A stretch of DNA of 64,000 bases from Microbacterium sp. zg-B185 (GCF_030246885.1 NZ_CP126739.1:2542001-2606000), one strand, 5' to 3'; positions 8,552 through 16,558 are shown, counted from the first letter of the stretch. Notes: generated by a model from the letters alone, not told the origin. Numbers and translations are program-made.

Positions 8552-8836
8552 TCAGCCGCCCGCGCCCGCCATGAGACCGCGGAGCGTGTCCACGGCGCCC
8601 CTCTGCATCGTCGGCGTCACGTGGCTGTAAATGTCCATCGTCATGGAAATATCGGCGTGTCCGAGGCGTTCCTGAACGATCTTCGGATTCACGCCCGCTT
8701 CCATGAGAAGCGTCGCATGCGTGTGACGTAGTCCCTTCAGCGTGAGCGGGCCGGGGGCATCCGCCCCGAGCGCGACACGGTGCGCCACAACGCGTCGTGA
8801 CGCCGCCTCGGCCTCGGCGGGTGTCGGCGCCCTCGA
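8552..8836 (-). pseudogene. Tyrosine recombinase (phage integrase), C-terminal remnant
   Basis: Only about the last 95 residues remain. GLRHTHATLLMEAG contains the HxxR box, and VQERLGHADISMTMDIYSHV contains the second conserved His (LGH) and the catalytic Tyr (IYSH). In-frame sequence continues upstream to a TAA at about 8837-8839, with no N-terminal arm-binding or core-binding domain and no first catalytic Arg. GTG at 8788 could start a fragment. The stub lies beside attL pointing at the tRNA, the usual integrase position. It is judged non-functional. Confidence 0.85.
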
Positions 8837-9287
8837 CGTTTACGAAAAGGGGCCGATCGGCTATCGCGAAGTCACGCGACTGTCGGGGCGGAACGGGCGG
8901 ATCGACGGATCGACGACCGGGCGCGAACCTGTACCGTACGCCGAGTGGGCGCACAGCGCCCGCCTGCGGGACGCCCGGCAACGCGTAGACGGACGCGAGC
9001 GGCGCGTCGCGTTCGAGCGGACGCACATCATCCCGTGCGACGCGTGCGGCGTGCGTGACATGCGCGCTAGGTTCCGCGTCGTGAGCGTCCGCGATCGACT
9101 CGCCGCCGTGTGTGCGGACTGCGCCCCTGGGATCGAGGCCGCCGCGCGACGCCTCGACCTGCTTCCCGACGGTCGAACGCGCGCGGCCGCACAGGACGCC
9201 TTGATCACGCGCCTGTTGGAAGACTCGGACGACGTCGAGGCCGACCTGACGGCCGCCGACGTCGCCCGAGTGGGGGGCGCATCATGA
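8742..9287 (+). CDS. Zinc-ribbon protein of the island (5' end uncertain)
   Basis: The recognisable part is the C-terminal half: CDACG, then about 23 residues later CADC, a CxxC...CxxC zinc ribbon, followed by helices (AAAQDALITRLLEDSDD). The open frame reaches back to a GTG at 8742. Its first 90 or so bases run antisense to the integrase stub and read as low-complexity sequence, so the true start is probably further in, or the 5' end was lost in the same deletion. The stop overlaps the next start as ATGA. Small zinc-ribbon proteins are common in actinophage and satellite genomes. Function unknown. Confidence 0.5.
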   Translation: MSGPGASAPSATRCATTRRDAASASAGVGALDVYEKGPIGYREVTRLSGRNGRIDGSTTGREPVPYAEWAHSARLRDARQRVDGRERRVAFERTHIIPCDACGVRDMRARFRVVSVRDRLAAVCADCAPGIEAAARRLDLLPDGRTRAAAQDALITRLLEDSDDVEADLTAADVARVGGAS

Positions 9288-10042
9288 CTCGCCTGACAGT
9301 CGCCGAAGCGCCGACCGTTCATCCTCGCCTGCTCGACGTTGCGAATGGGATCGCTGCGACCGGCGGGATCGCGATCGTCGGGCGCCCGGCGCCCTGGGGC
9401 GAGCGGTCTCCGACGCACCTCGAACGATTCACGCCGCACGCGTTCCTGAACCGACTTCCGCCGCTGCTACTCGCCGAGCACACAGGACCGGCCCGCGCCG
9501 CCGACCTGATCGCGGACGGGATCGCGAGCGAATCGTCGAGGCATGGATTCGACGCCGTGTGGAGCTTGCACGACACATTCACCGCCGTCGATCACCTGTT
9601 CGGATACCTCGCCGACGGAATCAGCGGGCTCTCGGTCGAAACGCGCGTCAGCGGCTCCCGGTTCACGTCCAGCCTCGCTACCGGTCCCGTGCGCGAGGTC
9701 GATACCGCGACTATGTTCGCCGTCGCCGTCGTCGACGATCCGTCGTATCCGTCGGCGCGAATCCTGCATGTCGTCACGCCCGACGCGCTGTGGTCGTACA
9801 GCCCCGAGGCCGGGCGCCTAGGGACGACCGACAACGCCGTCGGGGCTGCCCTCGATGCGCGCATGCGTGCGCGCAACGCCGATCGCGCTCGCGAGACCGC
9901 GGCGTTCTCAGACCGGATCGCCGACGCCCTGGCGGGGCGCACCGACGCGGCGTCGGCGATCCGCTCCGACCGCCGTCCGAATCACGACCACGCGCCGGTC
10001 GAGACAGTGGCAACCGCGCTCGGCGGATTCACGTTGCGCTAG
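9284..10042 (+). CDS. HK97-type prohead protease-like protein
   Basis: 252 residues. The pattern follows caudoviral prohead proteases (peptidase S78): strand GGIAIVGRPAPWGE, then LERFTPHAF, LLLAEHTG with candidate catalytic His66, and GISGLSVETRV with candidate Ser117. AVAVVDDPSYPSARI follows in the position where a proline-rich block ends the fold. In phages this enzyme cleaves scaffold and capsid precursors during head maturation. The start ATG at 9284 has a G-rich ribosome site and overlaps the zinc-ribbon stop. No capsid, portal or terminase gene is nearby, so the gene is stranded. The assignment is by motif only. Confidence 0.7.
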   Translation: MTRLTVAEAPTVHPRLLDVANGIAATGGIAIVGRPAPWGERSPTHLERFTPHAFLNRLPPLLLAEHTGPARAADLIADGIASESSRHGFDAVWSLHDTFTAVDHLFGYLADGISGLSVETRVSGSRFTSSLATGPVREVDTATMFAVAVVDDPSYPSARILHVVTPDALWSYSPEAGRLGTTDNAVGAALDARMRARNADRARETAAFSDRIADALAGRTDAASAIRSDRRPNHDHAPVETVATALGGFTLR

Positions 10043-10146
10043 CAGCGATCGACAGCCCCTATGCAATATTCACGGTCGGCGGGAGATCGGAAGCAGTCGC
10101 CGACGCATCACCGGCTTGGATCAACCTCACGGACAAACGCGCTGAC

Positions 10147-10722
10147 TCAAGGCAGCACAAGCATGAGCAGCGCTTCGAATCGCAGGAGGGCGCGGTCGAG
10201 GCTTGGACTTCTTCCGCGTGCCACGTCAAGATCCATTCGAGACGTAAGACGCGGCTGCCAAGTGGGCTTGACGTACTTCGAAGGATGCAAGGCGCCCTTG
10301 ATCGAAGTCTGACCGCTCATCGTCTCTTCGTAGGTCAAGTCGAGCTCAAGCGTTTCTGCAGAGGCGTATATCCAGTCTTCGAAGTCACCGTCAGCAAGGG
10401 CTATGACGACAGGCTTGCCCGTCGCGGAGGCGGCGCGGCGCGCCAGGTCGACTCCGAGTTGTGCAACACAATCGCCCTCGCCGTCGAGTAGGACGAAAAC
10501 GCCGACGCATCCAGGACGCGCCGCCGCCGCAGCGACGAACTTTTCTAGGCCGCCATCGACGAGCGCCTTGTCCCTGCCGTGGGCAGGGATTGCCTTGCCG
10601 AGCATGTCCGCGAAGACGCCGAGTGACTCCATGTGTTTTCGCAGGAGGACCGGCGCCGCATTACGATCGCCAGCACCTTCGACCACGAGGCCGACGTGCG
10701 GCGCTTCATATGACGCGGTCAA
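10147..10722 (-). CDS. DUF4276 / Toprim-like protein of a two-gene ATPase module
   Basis: 191 residues, the second gene of the pair. The fold signature is Toprim-like: GLVVEGAGD with Glu15, a hydrophobic strand into LLDGEGD with acidic D80-x-E82-x-D84, then ALADGDFEDWIYAS with E115/D116. The family-typical end is SPSLDRALLRFEALL. OLD and PARIS effectors use this type of acidic centre for metal-dependent cleavage; nuclease activity here is inference. The start is TTG at 10722, overlapping the ATPase stop as TTGA, with no alternative in-frame ATG. The coupling argues for a fixed stoichiometry of the two proteins. Confidence 0.8.
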   Translation of the reverse strand: MTASYEAPHVGLVVEGAGDRNAAPVLLRKHMESLGVFADMLGKAIPAHGRDKALVDGGLEKFVAAAAARPGCVGVFVLLDGEGDCVAQLGVDLARRAASATGKPVVIALADGDFEDWIYASAETLELDLTYEETMSGQTSIKGALHPSKYVKPTWQPRLTSRMDLDVARGRSPSLDRALLRFEALLMLVLP

Positions 10723-11912
10723 AGCGCGTCCACGTCAAGCGCGTCTGACCGGAGTAGCTCGCCGGGCGTTACTAGTCCGGAACGCACCGTCGCGACGGTG
10801 TGGGGCGCGACGACGCCGACATGCGATTGACCATTCTCCCCCCAGACAACCCGGAGCGACTCGACGTCAATCGAGTCCACGATGTCGGCGCTGTGTGTCG
10901 TGACGACTATCTGAGAGCGCTCCGACTCCTGCGCCAGGATGTCCATCAAGGTGCGAAGCGCGCCCAGGTGGATTGCTACCTCCGGTTCTTCAATCACGAG
11001 GAGGTTCGGGCGAGCGGGCTGCTTCATAGCGAGCAAGATGCTGAACGCACGCAAAGTGCCGTCCGACATCTGCTTCGCGTAGAACGCCCGATTTCCGCTC
11101 TCCTGACTTTGCGTGAATCGGAAAGTCTGCCGATCGGCCAACCGCTGAATCTCAACACGAACGATGCCTGGCACGAGCGCGCTCAATTCGTCGATTAACT
11201 CAGCACGACTCTCGGGGCTCAGCAGCTCGAAAAGACTTGTCGCATTCGATCCGTCCGGCTCGAAGTCGCGCTGGGACGACGGCAACTGTAGGTCCGCCAC
11301 CATCGCCGGGTTTATCTCCACGGTCTGCATCGTCTGCAAGACCTGACTTACGATGAATCCTGCGAATCCGCCGGACGCTGACATCGCGCTCTGCCCGGGC
11401 GGCACGGGGAAGGTGTGACGACGAATCCCACTCTTCGACTCCTCATCTGGTTCTTCAGAGGTCACCTTGCTGCCGTCGCTTGAGAGGCTGAATCTTCGAT
11501 CGCCGATCCATACTTGTGCGACCTCAGACTTGACGCGGTACGACCTGGGATTTACTGCGCCCAGCTTGATCTCGTAGAACGATTCTCGGTCGCTTCCGAT
11601 GGTGTGAAACTCGATCCGCAAGCTTGGGTCGTACGGGTGGCCGGAACTCCTATGGCGAAGCTGATCGAAGCCGCCGCGACGCGCCAGAGCGACGGGCAAG
11701 CCGTGGATGGGGATTTCACGAAGAAGCTTGATCGCCGCAACGAGATTAGATTTCCCGCTCGCGTTCGGCCCGACTAGCGCGATCAAGTCGGCGAGTTCAA
11801 GTCGAGCGTGCTTGTAGGACAAGAAGTTGGTCAACTCCAAAGCGGTGAATCTGACTGGAATCGTCCGGCCGGACTCGACTTGCTCCTCAGCGGAGACGTC
11901 AGCGATGCTCAT
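10719..11912 (-). CDS. SMC/ABC-type AAA ATPase of candidate defence module
   Basis: 397 residues and apparently complete. Walker A is GPNASGKSN at 48-56. A long variable middle (90-270) follows. The ABC signature variant is MSDGT at 282-286, Walker B is LLVIEEPE at 304-311, and the switch His is in TTHSAD at 338-343. This is the AAA_15/AAA_21 class that powers OLD, PARIS and related anti-phage systems, with no Toprim domain in the same chain; the partner gene supplies it. It is first in its operon, facing inward from the right island end. Codon choice looks less GC-rich than the flanking genes. The defence role is inferred from domain pairing and location. Confidence 0.85.
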   Translation of the reverse strand: MSIADVSAEEQVESGRTIPVRFTALELTNFLSYKHARLELADLIALVGPNASGKSNLVAAIKLLREIPIHGLPVALARRGGFDQLRHRSSGHPYDPSLRIEFHTIGSDRESFYEIKLGAVNPRSYRVKSEVAQVWIGDRRFSLSSDGSKVTSEEPDEESKSGIRRHTFPVPPGQSAMSASGGFAGFIVSQVLQTMQTVEINPAMVADLQLPSSQRDFEPDGSNATSLFELLSPESRAELIDELSALVPGIVRVEIQRLADRQTFRFTQSQESGNRAFYAKQMSDGTLRAFSILLAMKQPARPNLLVIEEPEVAIHLGALRTLMDILAQESERSQIVVTTHSADIVDSIDVESLRVVWGENGQSHVGVVAPHTVATVRSGLVTPGELLRSDALDVDAL

Positions 11913-12174
11913 CGCGTCAGAGTATCTCAGCCGTCGAAATCGTCCTGAGGCAAGTTCTCGTTGCGCGTTGCATCGGTGCCGAGGCGATGCCTGAGAGTCC
12001 TGGCTCCGACTCGGAATCGACGAGGGCTGTTAGCGAGCAGGAAACCGTCAGAGCGGCGGCGCCCGATCGTCGACGGCGATGACGCCGAACGTTGTCAAGG
12101 CATGCGGAAGTGGTCACATTCGCACCTAGAAATAGCGGTCAGGCCACTCTCGCGTACGCGGCTGATGCATCACC

Positions 12175-12192
12175 ATGCATGATTTCATGCAT
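12175..12192. repeat. Hyphenated palindrome at the right end of the island
   Basis: ATGCATGA-TT-TCATGCAT, 8-base perfect arms. Bases 12176-12194 match 8521-8539 at 18 of 19 positions. It lies about 260 bases upstream of the ATPase start and 120 bases inside attR, so it could be an operator of the module or an end-specific recombination site. Confidence 0.55.
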
Positions 12193-12313
12193 TACCGACC
12201 GTGCATGAGGACGTATCTAGCTACGCAACCAAGCTCGACATGTACTCGTAAATGCCTGATGGGCGGGTGTTCTGAGGCCCGCAATGCATCCTAATAGATG
12301 CGTGGACTTCACA

Positions 12314-12336
12314 GTTCGAATCCCCCATCCTCCGCC
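12314..12336 (+). other. Island attR core
   Basis: A 23-base copy of the tRNA-Ser 3' end (22 of 23 identical to 5823-5845), lacking the rest of the tRNA. The mismatch would break the T-stem pair, consistent with no selection on this copy. It marks the right boundary of the island. Confidence 0.85.
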
Positions 12337-12484
12337 GCTCCGATCCCAGTGCTTTCAAGGGATTTTCCGTCCGTCAACGTCGCGTGACGCGCCCCCTGAC
12401 ACAGTTAAGGCCGATTTCGACCCCTTGTGAAGCCTGGTGCCATCCGTGCTCCCCAGCCATGGCGGCTCCGCCATACCGTGGGGG

Positions 12485-13225
12485 CTACTCGGTTGCGACG
12501 CGACTGCTCGTTGGGAGGTTGAGGGTGCGTTCGGCGACTTGCTCGGCGACGACGCTGAGTTTGAGTTGGTTGTGGCGGGCGTAGTCGCGGAGGATGGTGA
12601 ACGAGGCGTGCATGTCAGCGCCGGTTTGCGCGGCGATAACGCCCTTGGCTTGCTCAATGATGACCCTGCTGTCCAGGGCGCGCTGTAGTTGCTCAGCGAC
12701 CAGTGTGGAGTCGCGGAGGGAACGTTCTTGGAGGATGCCAATGGTGGCGACATCGGCGAGAGCCTGGGCGATCGCGAGATCCGGCTCGCTGAGCTCGCCG
12801 GTGGCGACGCTGAAAAGGCCCATCGCGCCGATCGTTTGACCGCGTAACCGCAACGGGAATGCGTGCATCGACTGGAAGCCGTGCCTGGTCGCCGCGTCAC
12901 AGAACGCCGACCACCGGTCTTCCTGAGAGATGTCCGCGATCGTCACGCCCTTGCCGGTCGTGTATGCCTCCACGCACGGTCCCTCGCCGGCGTTCAGCTG
13001 AATGATTTCCACGAACTCGGCCTCTTCATTGGTGGAGGCGATCAGCTGTAACCACCCATCCGTGTCGGCGATCAGCAACCCCCCTGCCTCGGAATCGACC
13101 AGGAGGGTGCACTGTTGCACCAGCGTGTCGAGCAGGTCGACCACGTCGTAGTCGTCGACCAACGTGTCCGCAAGCTTCACAAATGCGGCGCTGAGTCGGG
13201 CATCCCGCGATTTCTTAGCCATCAT
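12485..13225 (-). CDS. GAF-ANTAR domain regulator 1
   Basis: 246 residues. The GAF sensor domain covers roughly 15-165 (CTLLVDSEAGGLLIADTDG, FPLRLRGQTIGAMGLFS). A C-terminal ANTAR RNA-binding domain covers about 180-235 (LQRALDSRVIIEQAKGVIAAQTG). ANTAR proteins act as antiterminators, binding paired hairpins in nascent mRNA. The ligand of this GAF domain and the target RNA are not visible. The ATG at 13225 follows an AAGGA-type ribosome site. It is 28 bp downstream of a second GAF-ANTAR gene, so the pair is probably one operon. Confidence 0.9.
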   Translation of the reverse strand: MMAKKSRDARLSAAFVKLADTLVDDYDVVDLLDTLVQQCTLLVDSEAGGLLIADTDGWLQLIASTNEEAEFVEIIQLNAGEGPCVEAYTTGKGVTIADISQEDRWSAFCDAATRHGFQSMHAFPLRLRGQTIGAMGLFSVATGELSEPDLAIAQALADVATIGILQERSLRDSTLVAEQLQRALDSRVIIEQAKGVIAAQTGADMHASFTILRDYARHNQLKLSVVAEQVAERTLNLPTSSRVATE

Positions 13226-13253
13226 CGTTGTCCTTCGTCCAGTGTCCTGCGGA

Positions 13254-13955
13254 TCAGGCTGTCTCGCTACCCGTTAGGGGCTCGGTGAAGTCCAGGACCC
13301 GTGTCACCACGTCACGGGCGACCTCATCCACGCTCCGCCCGGTGGCGTACGCATGCCCGCGAAGCCGGGCGAACGCGTCCGTAACCGAAGTGCCGAGTTG
13401 GACTGACACCATGCCGGTCGCTTGATGGACATGACGCCGCGTCCCCGCAACCCGCGCCGAATCCTGCCGTTCATCGCTTTTCGCATCTGCGACCGCATAC
13501 GCCGCGGCTTTCCCCGCGGCAGCTCCGGCGAGCGCTATCGCGTGGGCGACATCGAGGTCGGAAAGATCGCCCGGTTTGAGGCGGTACAAGTCAACGACTC
13601 CCACGGTTGCCGCGCCAATGCGCAACGGGAATGAGAACATCGCCCTCGCCTCGGTCAGCACAACGGCGTGTCCGAACATCGGCCACCATGAGTGGTCGGC
13701 TGATCGCACATCGGGCACCAGCACGGGCTTCCCGAGCGCCAGCGCCCGGAAATGCGGGCCCTCTCCGAGGTCGTATTGCAACTGCTCGAGACGCGCGGCC
13801 AGCGCACCGCTGGAGGACACCGTGGAATGGTTCCCGGCCACGGTCACCACCGACACCGACGCTCCATCGACGGGTAGACGCGCCACGAAGCTGGCGTGCA
13901 ATTCATCCGAAGCCAGCTGGTCGTCGCCGCCGGTACCGCCACCAGCTCCCACCAT
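13254..13955 (-). CDS. GAF-ANTAR domain regulator 2
   Basis: 233 residues from the ATG at 13955, chosen for a GAGGGG ribosome site just upstream; a GTG at 13988 is also in frame. The GAF part reads YDLGEGPHFRALALGKPVLVPDVRSAD and MFSFPLRIGAATVGVVDLY. ANTAR part: HVHQATGMVSVQLGTSVTDAF. It is diverged from its neighbour but has the same architecture, so an old tandem duplication is likely. No GAF chromophore or metal ligand can be named. Confidence 0.88.
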   Translation of the reverse strand: MVGAGGGTGGDDQLASDELHASFVARLPVDGASVSVVTVAGNHSTVSSSGALAARLEQLQYDLGEGPHFRALALGKPVLVPDVRSADHSWWPMFGHAVVLTEARAMFSFPLRIGAATVGVVDLYRLKPGDLSDLDVAHAIALAGAAAGKAAAYAVADAKSDERQDSARVAGTRRHVHQATGMVSVQLGTSVTDAFARLRGHAYATGRSVDEVARDVVTRVLDFTEPLTGSETA

Positions 13956-14175
13956 GAGCCCCTCGTTTCCCAACCAGCAGGCGAACACCGACTACCGGAA
14001 CGCGGGGACTGGGCGTCGTAGCCCTGACTCTACAGGGTCGGCCTTCATCGACCCTCCGCGCCGTCCAGCCGCGACCGACCCAAGAACGCTATCCGCCGGG
14101 ACGCGATCAAGGCGCTCTGGTGGGGATCAGGCCGACCGCGACAGTCCGCAACAGGATTGCGCGTGATTCGGCTGA

Positions 14176-14358
14176 CTACAGGCCGTACTCGATGGCGAAG
14201 AGATCCGCGTCCGCTTGCGCGGGTTGCACGTGCGGTCGCATAGTGAGGATGCGTCGCGCCTCAGCTCTGCGAGCGATCGTCTCGCTGGGATCGTTGACGA
14301 TGGTCTGGAGCCGCGCGCGGATCCCGCGCCACTCCTCAGCGGTATGCCTGATGATCAC
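14176..14358 (-). CDS. Small hypothetical protein (60 aa)
   Basis: Begins with GTG at 14358 after AAAGGGG. Content is plausible protein: RHTAEEWRGIRARLQTIVNDP followed by a basic helix (ARRAEARRILTM) and an acidic end (DADLFAIEYGL). It may be a short all-helical protein. No family recognised. A longer frame upstream to 14784 is judged non-coding because it is Arg/Ser/Thr low-complexity. The surrounding 14359-14638 shows no other gene. Confidence 0.4.
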   Translation of the reverse strand: MIIRHTAEEWRGIRARLQTIVNDPSETIARRAEARRILTMRPHVQPAQADADLFAIEYGL

Positions 14359-14638
14359 TATGACCCCTTTACAGCGGTGCGGACGGGTTCCGGATACGCG
14401 TCCCGGGGTCTCGGGGGCCAAGCGTCGTGATGCTATTGTCCTCCGACCTCGTCCTGTCCGCCAGCCGTAATGCGGATAACTGCCACCGAACGATCTCGAA
14501 GCCGTCCGGACACGCGGCCAAGCCGCTTCTTTCGGTCGATAGATGGCCTTCGGTGAACCCGCCCAGGCTGTGTCGCCGCCGGTCAGTGGGTTGCGGCCGT
14601 CTGTGGCGCCGCTGGCTGCTGCTTCTGTGAACACGTGA

Positions 14639-15289
14639 TTACGCGCCCTCGTCGACATCTCCCCATGCGGCGATGTCCACACCGTGGTTCTCCGGCGACG
14701 CAAACGTCCACCACTGTGGTGCGTGGGAGTCATCCGCGAGCCGTCCTCCCGCCCGGACGACTGCGGCAACGCGCTCGTCCGCACGGTTACTCGGTACGGC
14801 CACGTCGATATGGGTGCGACCCCGCCCCGGCATCGAGATCTCGTCGAACCACATCCGCGGTCCGCGGCGTAGCGGGTCTACGACGAATCCGCCGAGCGAC
14901 TCATACCCCAGCGCCGCGATCCAAAAGTCGCGGGTGCTCGCGCCCTCCGCTTCGGCGATGGCGATCTGAATCGTGTGCAGCTGAGACGGGTCGGGTGCGA
15001 GGCCGAGATCAGCGGCGATGGCCGAGACGCGCCGCACAAGTTCCACATCGACGGTGTCAAGTCGCCCGCCCGGCGTGGATGCAGTACGGACGACCACGGC
15101 CTCAGGTCGGAGGTCGATGTCGGGCTCGCGACCCACCGACGCCGCCGCCAGTGCGATGCGTCGGACGAACTCAACTCCCGTCGCGAACGAGCCAGTCGGG
15201 AAGACCGTCTGCGCACCCCCGTACAGGACGTGCCAGCCGGCTGTTCCGTTCTCGTCATGGAACTGCTTGGCGCTGATCGATTCAGCCAT
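14639..15289 (-). CDS. PCD-like/VOC fusion protein 1
   Basis: 216 residues in two parts. Residues about 5-105 follow the pterin-4a-carbinolamine dehydratase fold (FATGVEFVRRIALAAASVG, then VDVELVRRVSAIAADLGLAP). The catalytic E/DHHP and THxxGG elements read GREPDI and TASTPGG, so all active-site His are lost. Residues about 115-216 form a VOC/glyoxalase-like half with DFWIAALGY, GRTHIDVAVP and the end SPENHGVDIAAW. It is a paralogue of the gene at 20677-21348. The reaction is unknown; pterin dehydratase activity is unlikely. ATG at 15289 chosen over an upstream start at 15304. Confidence 0.8.
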   Translation of the reverse strand: MAESISAKQFHDENGTAGWHVLYGGAQTVFPTGSFATGVEFVRRIALAAASVGREPDIDLRPEAVVVRTASTPGGRLDTVDVELVRRVSAIAADLGLAPDPSQLHTIQIAIAEAEGASTRDFWIAALGYESLGGFVVDPLRRGPRMWFDEISMPGRGRTHIDVAVPSNRADERVAAVVRAGGRLADDSHAPQWWTFASPENHGVDIAAWGDVDEGA

Positions 15290-15398
15290 GAGCCCTCCCG
15301 CCACATCCTGCGAAACGTGACGCCACAGTAGTCGACGAGTCCGACATCCGACCCTGACCCGCCTGTGCCACGCGTACTTCTCACGAAGGAGGGAAGAT

Positions 15399-15482
15399 GG
15401 GCGCGAAAACGGCGGCGCACCGAAGGGCTACGAGATGCTCAAAGAGAAGCAGGACGGCTGCGTCAGAGCCGTTTTCGCGCCC
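15399..15482. repeat. 15-bp inverted repeat upstream of dedA-like gene
   Basis: GGGCGCGAAAACGGC at 15399-15413 is the exact complement of GCCGTTTTCGCGCCC at 15468-15482, 54 bases apart. It lies in the 310-base gap before the DedA gene. A strong ribosome-site-like GAAGGAGGGA precedes an ATG at 15397. That frame (68 codons) ends by overlapping the DedA start as ATGA, but its codon use looks non-coding. The repeat could fold in the mRNA leader. Confidence 0.5.
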
Positions 15483-15599
15483 TGAGCGAGTCGCGCCAGT
15501 CAGCATGATGCGACTCGCGTCTGTGGGCTCACCATCAGGTCCGGTTCATCTGAGCCGCCTACGATCCGTCAGGACCGACAACGACAGAGACGGGCCGTC

Positions 15600-16295
15600 A
15601 TGAACGCTGCCACTGCCATTGCCATTGATCACGGATTCACGGGCCTGACCGGATTCGCCGCTGACGTCCTCACCGCACTGGGTGATTTCGGCGTCGGCGT
15701 CCTGGTCTTCATCGAAGTTCTGATCCCTCCCATTCCGAGCGAAGTGATTCTGCCCTTCGCGGGCTACCTCAGCCAGACCGGAAACCTCACCCTGGGGTGG
15801 CTGATCTTCTGGAGCACCCTGGCGTCCTGGATCGGCGCGCTGCTTCTCTACTGGCTGGGCGCCACGATCGGGATGGAACGGGCCGTGACATGGCTGGCCG
15901 CGACAAGACTGGTCAGCAGATCCGACTTGGACCGAGGAGCACACTGGTTCCTACGCAGCGGCGGCTGGACCGTCCTGGTGGGAAGGCTCGTCCCCGGCGT
16001 GAGAAGCCTCATCTCCCTGCCCGCGGGCGCGTCCCGAATGAACCTGGCCCGTTTCAGCCTGTACACGGTCATCGGCAGCGGCACCTGGAACGCGCTCCTC
16101 ATCGGCGTCGGTGCCGCGCTCGGTACACAGCACGAACGGCTGGAGCACTACCTCTCCTACCTTGATTACGTCGTCTACGCCGCCCTCGGCCTCGCGGTGG
16201 TCGTCCTCATCCTGCGCCGCATTCGCGAAGCGACCACTCCACGCAGCAGGCGGGCGCGAGCCGACACCGCAGCGATCGACGATATGACGAGCTAG
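15600..16295 (+). CDS. DedA-family (SNARE-associated/VTT) membrane protein
   Basis: 231 residues with the DedA pattern: FIEVLIPPIPSEVILPFAGYL, the short loop and GALLLYWLGATIG. The conserved amphipathic element is FLRSGGWTVLVGRLVPGVRSLISLPAGASRMNLARF, where the Arg pair and Gly/Pro are family hallmarks. Four to five membrane helices. DedA proteins act as lipid flippases or scramblases (undecaprenyl phosphate or phosphatidylethanolamine class); which lipid is used here is not shown. The ATG at 15600 overlaps a short upstream frame. Confidence 0.93.
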   Translation: MNAATAIAIDHGFTGLTGFAADVLTALGDFGVGVLVFIEVLIPPIPSEVILPFAGYLSQTGNLTLGWLIFWSTLASWIGALLLYWLGATIGMERAVTWLAATRLVSRSDLDRGAHWFLRSGGWTVLVGRLVPGVRSLISLPAGASRMNLARFSLYTVIGSGTWNALLIGVGAALGTQHERLEHYLSYLDYVVYAALGLAVVVLILRRIREATTPRSRRARADTAAIDDMTS

Positions 16296-16558
16296 GGGCT
16301 GCCGGCCGACCCGTGAATCACCGCGCCAACGCACGTCTTGACGCAACGGGCGTTCCCACAATTCACGCCGAACGCTATCGTCCGCACAAAAGCCAGTGAG
16401 AAGTTCTGCGAGCCCCAGCTCGGTCGCGGCGGCACCAGTCGAGCTGATACGACCGTCAAGGACCAACCCGTCATCGGCGTGCTGGTGCTCATGCTGCATA
16501 TAGAATGTGGCCACCGGGCACTCATGGAGAGCCACCGTCCCCTCGATCGGAAGCTCTC

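Larger units (their letters stand above)
5823..12336. mobile_element. Genomic island integrated at tRNA-Ser (decayed phage/satellite)
   Basis: Bounded by GTTCGAATCCCC(T)ATCCTCCGCC inside the tRNA (5823-5845) and a copy differing at one base (T to C) at 12314-12336. Inside are two IS481 copies, an integrase C-terminal remnant next to the tRNA, a zinc-ribbon protein, a prohead-protease-like protein and an ATPase/DUF4276 pair. The host trio operon ends just before it and ordinary genes resume after it. With the integrase truncated the element should not excise by itself. The original size before IS insertion would be about 3.9 kb. Whether it was a prophage or a capsid-forming satellite cannot be decided from what remains. 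Confidence 0.85.
11913..12484. other. Island right-end non-coding region
   Basis: No convincing gene. It should hold the promoter of the ATPase module on the minus strand. It also carries the ATGCATGA-TT-TCATGCAT palindrome, the attR copy at 12314-12336, and about 150 bases of host DNA before the next gene. A 66-codon reverse frame at 11917-12117 shows no plausible protein features. Confidence 0.5.

Noticed and set aside
8517..9026. 169-codon reverse frame overlapping the integrase stub
   Set aside because: It lies in a different frame from the recognisable integrase motifs and has no plausible protein features.
11917..12117. 66-codon reverse frame just upstream of the ATPase gene
   Set aside because: It lies 4 bases before the ATPase start, so a third gene of the module was considered, but the product has no conserved pattern, no clear ribosome site and unlikely codon use.
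12485..13955. GAF-ANTAR pair considered as part of the island
   Set aside because: It lies outside attR, and the genes are ordinary actinobacterial regulators with host-like codon use.
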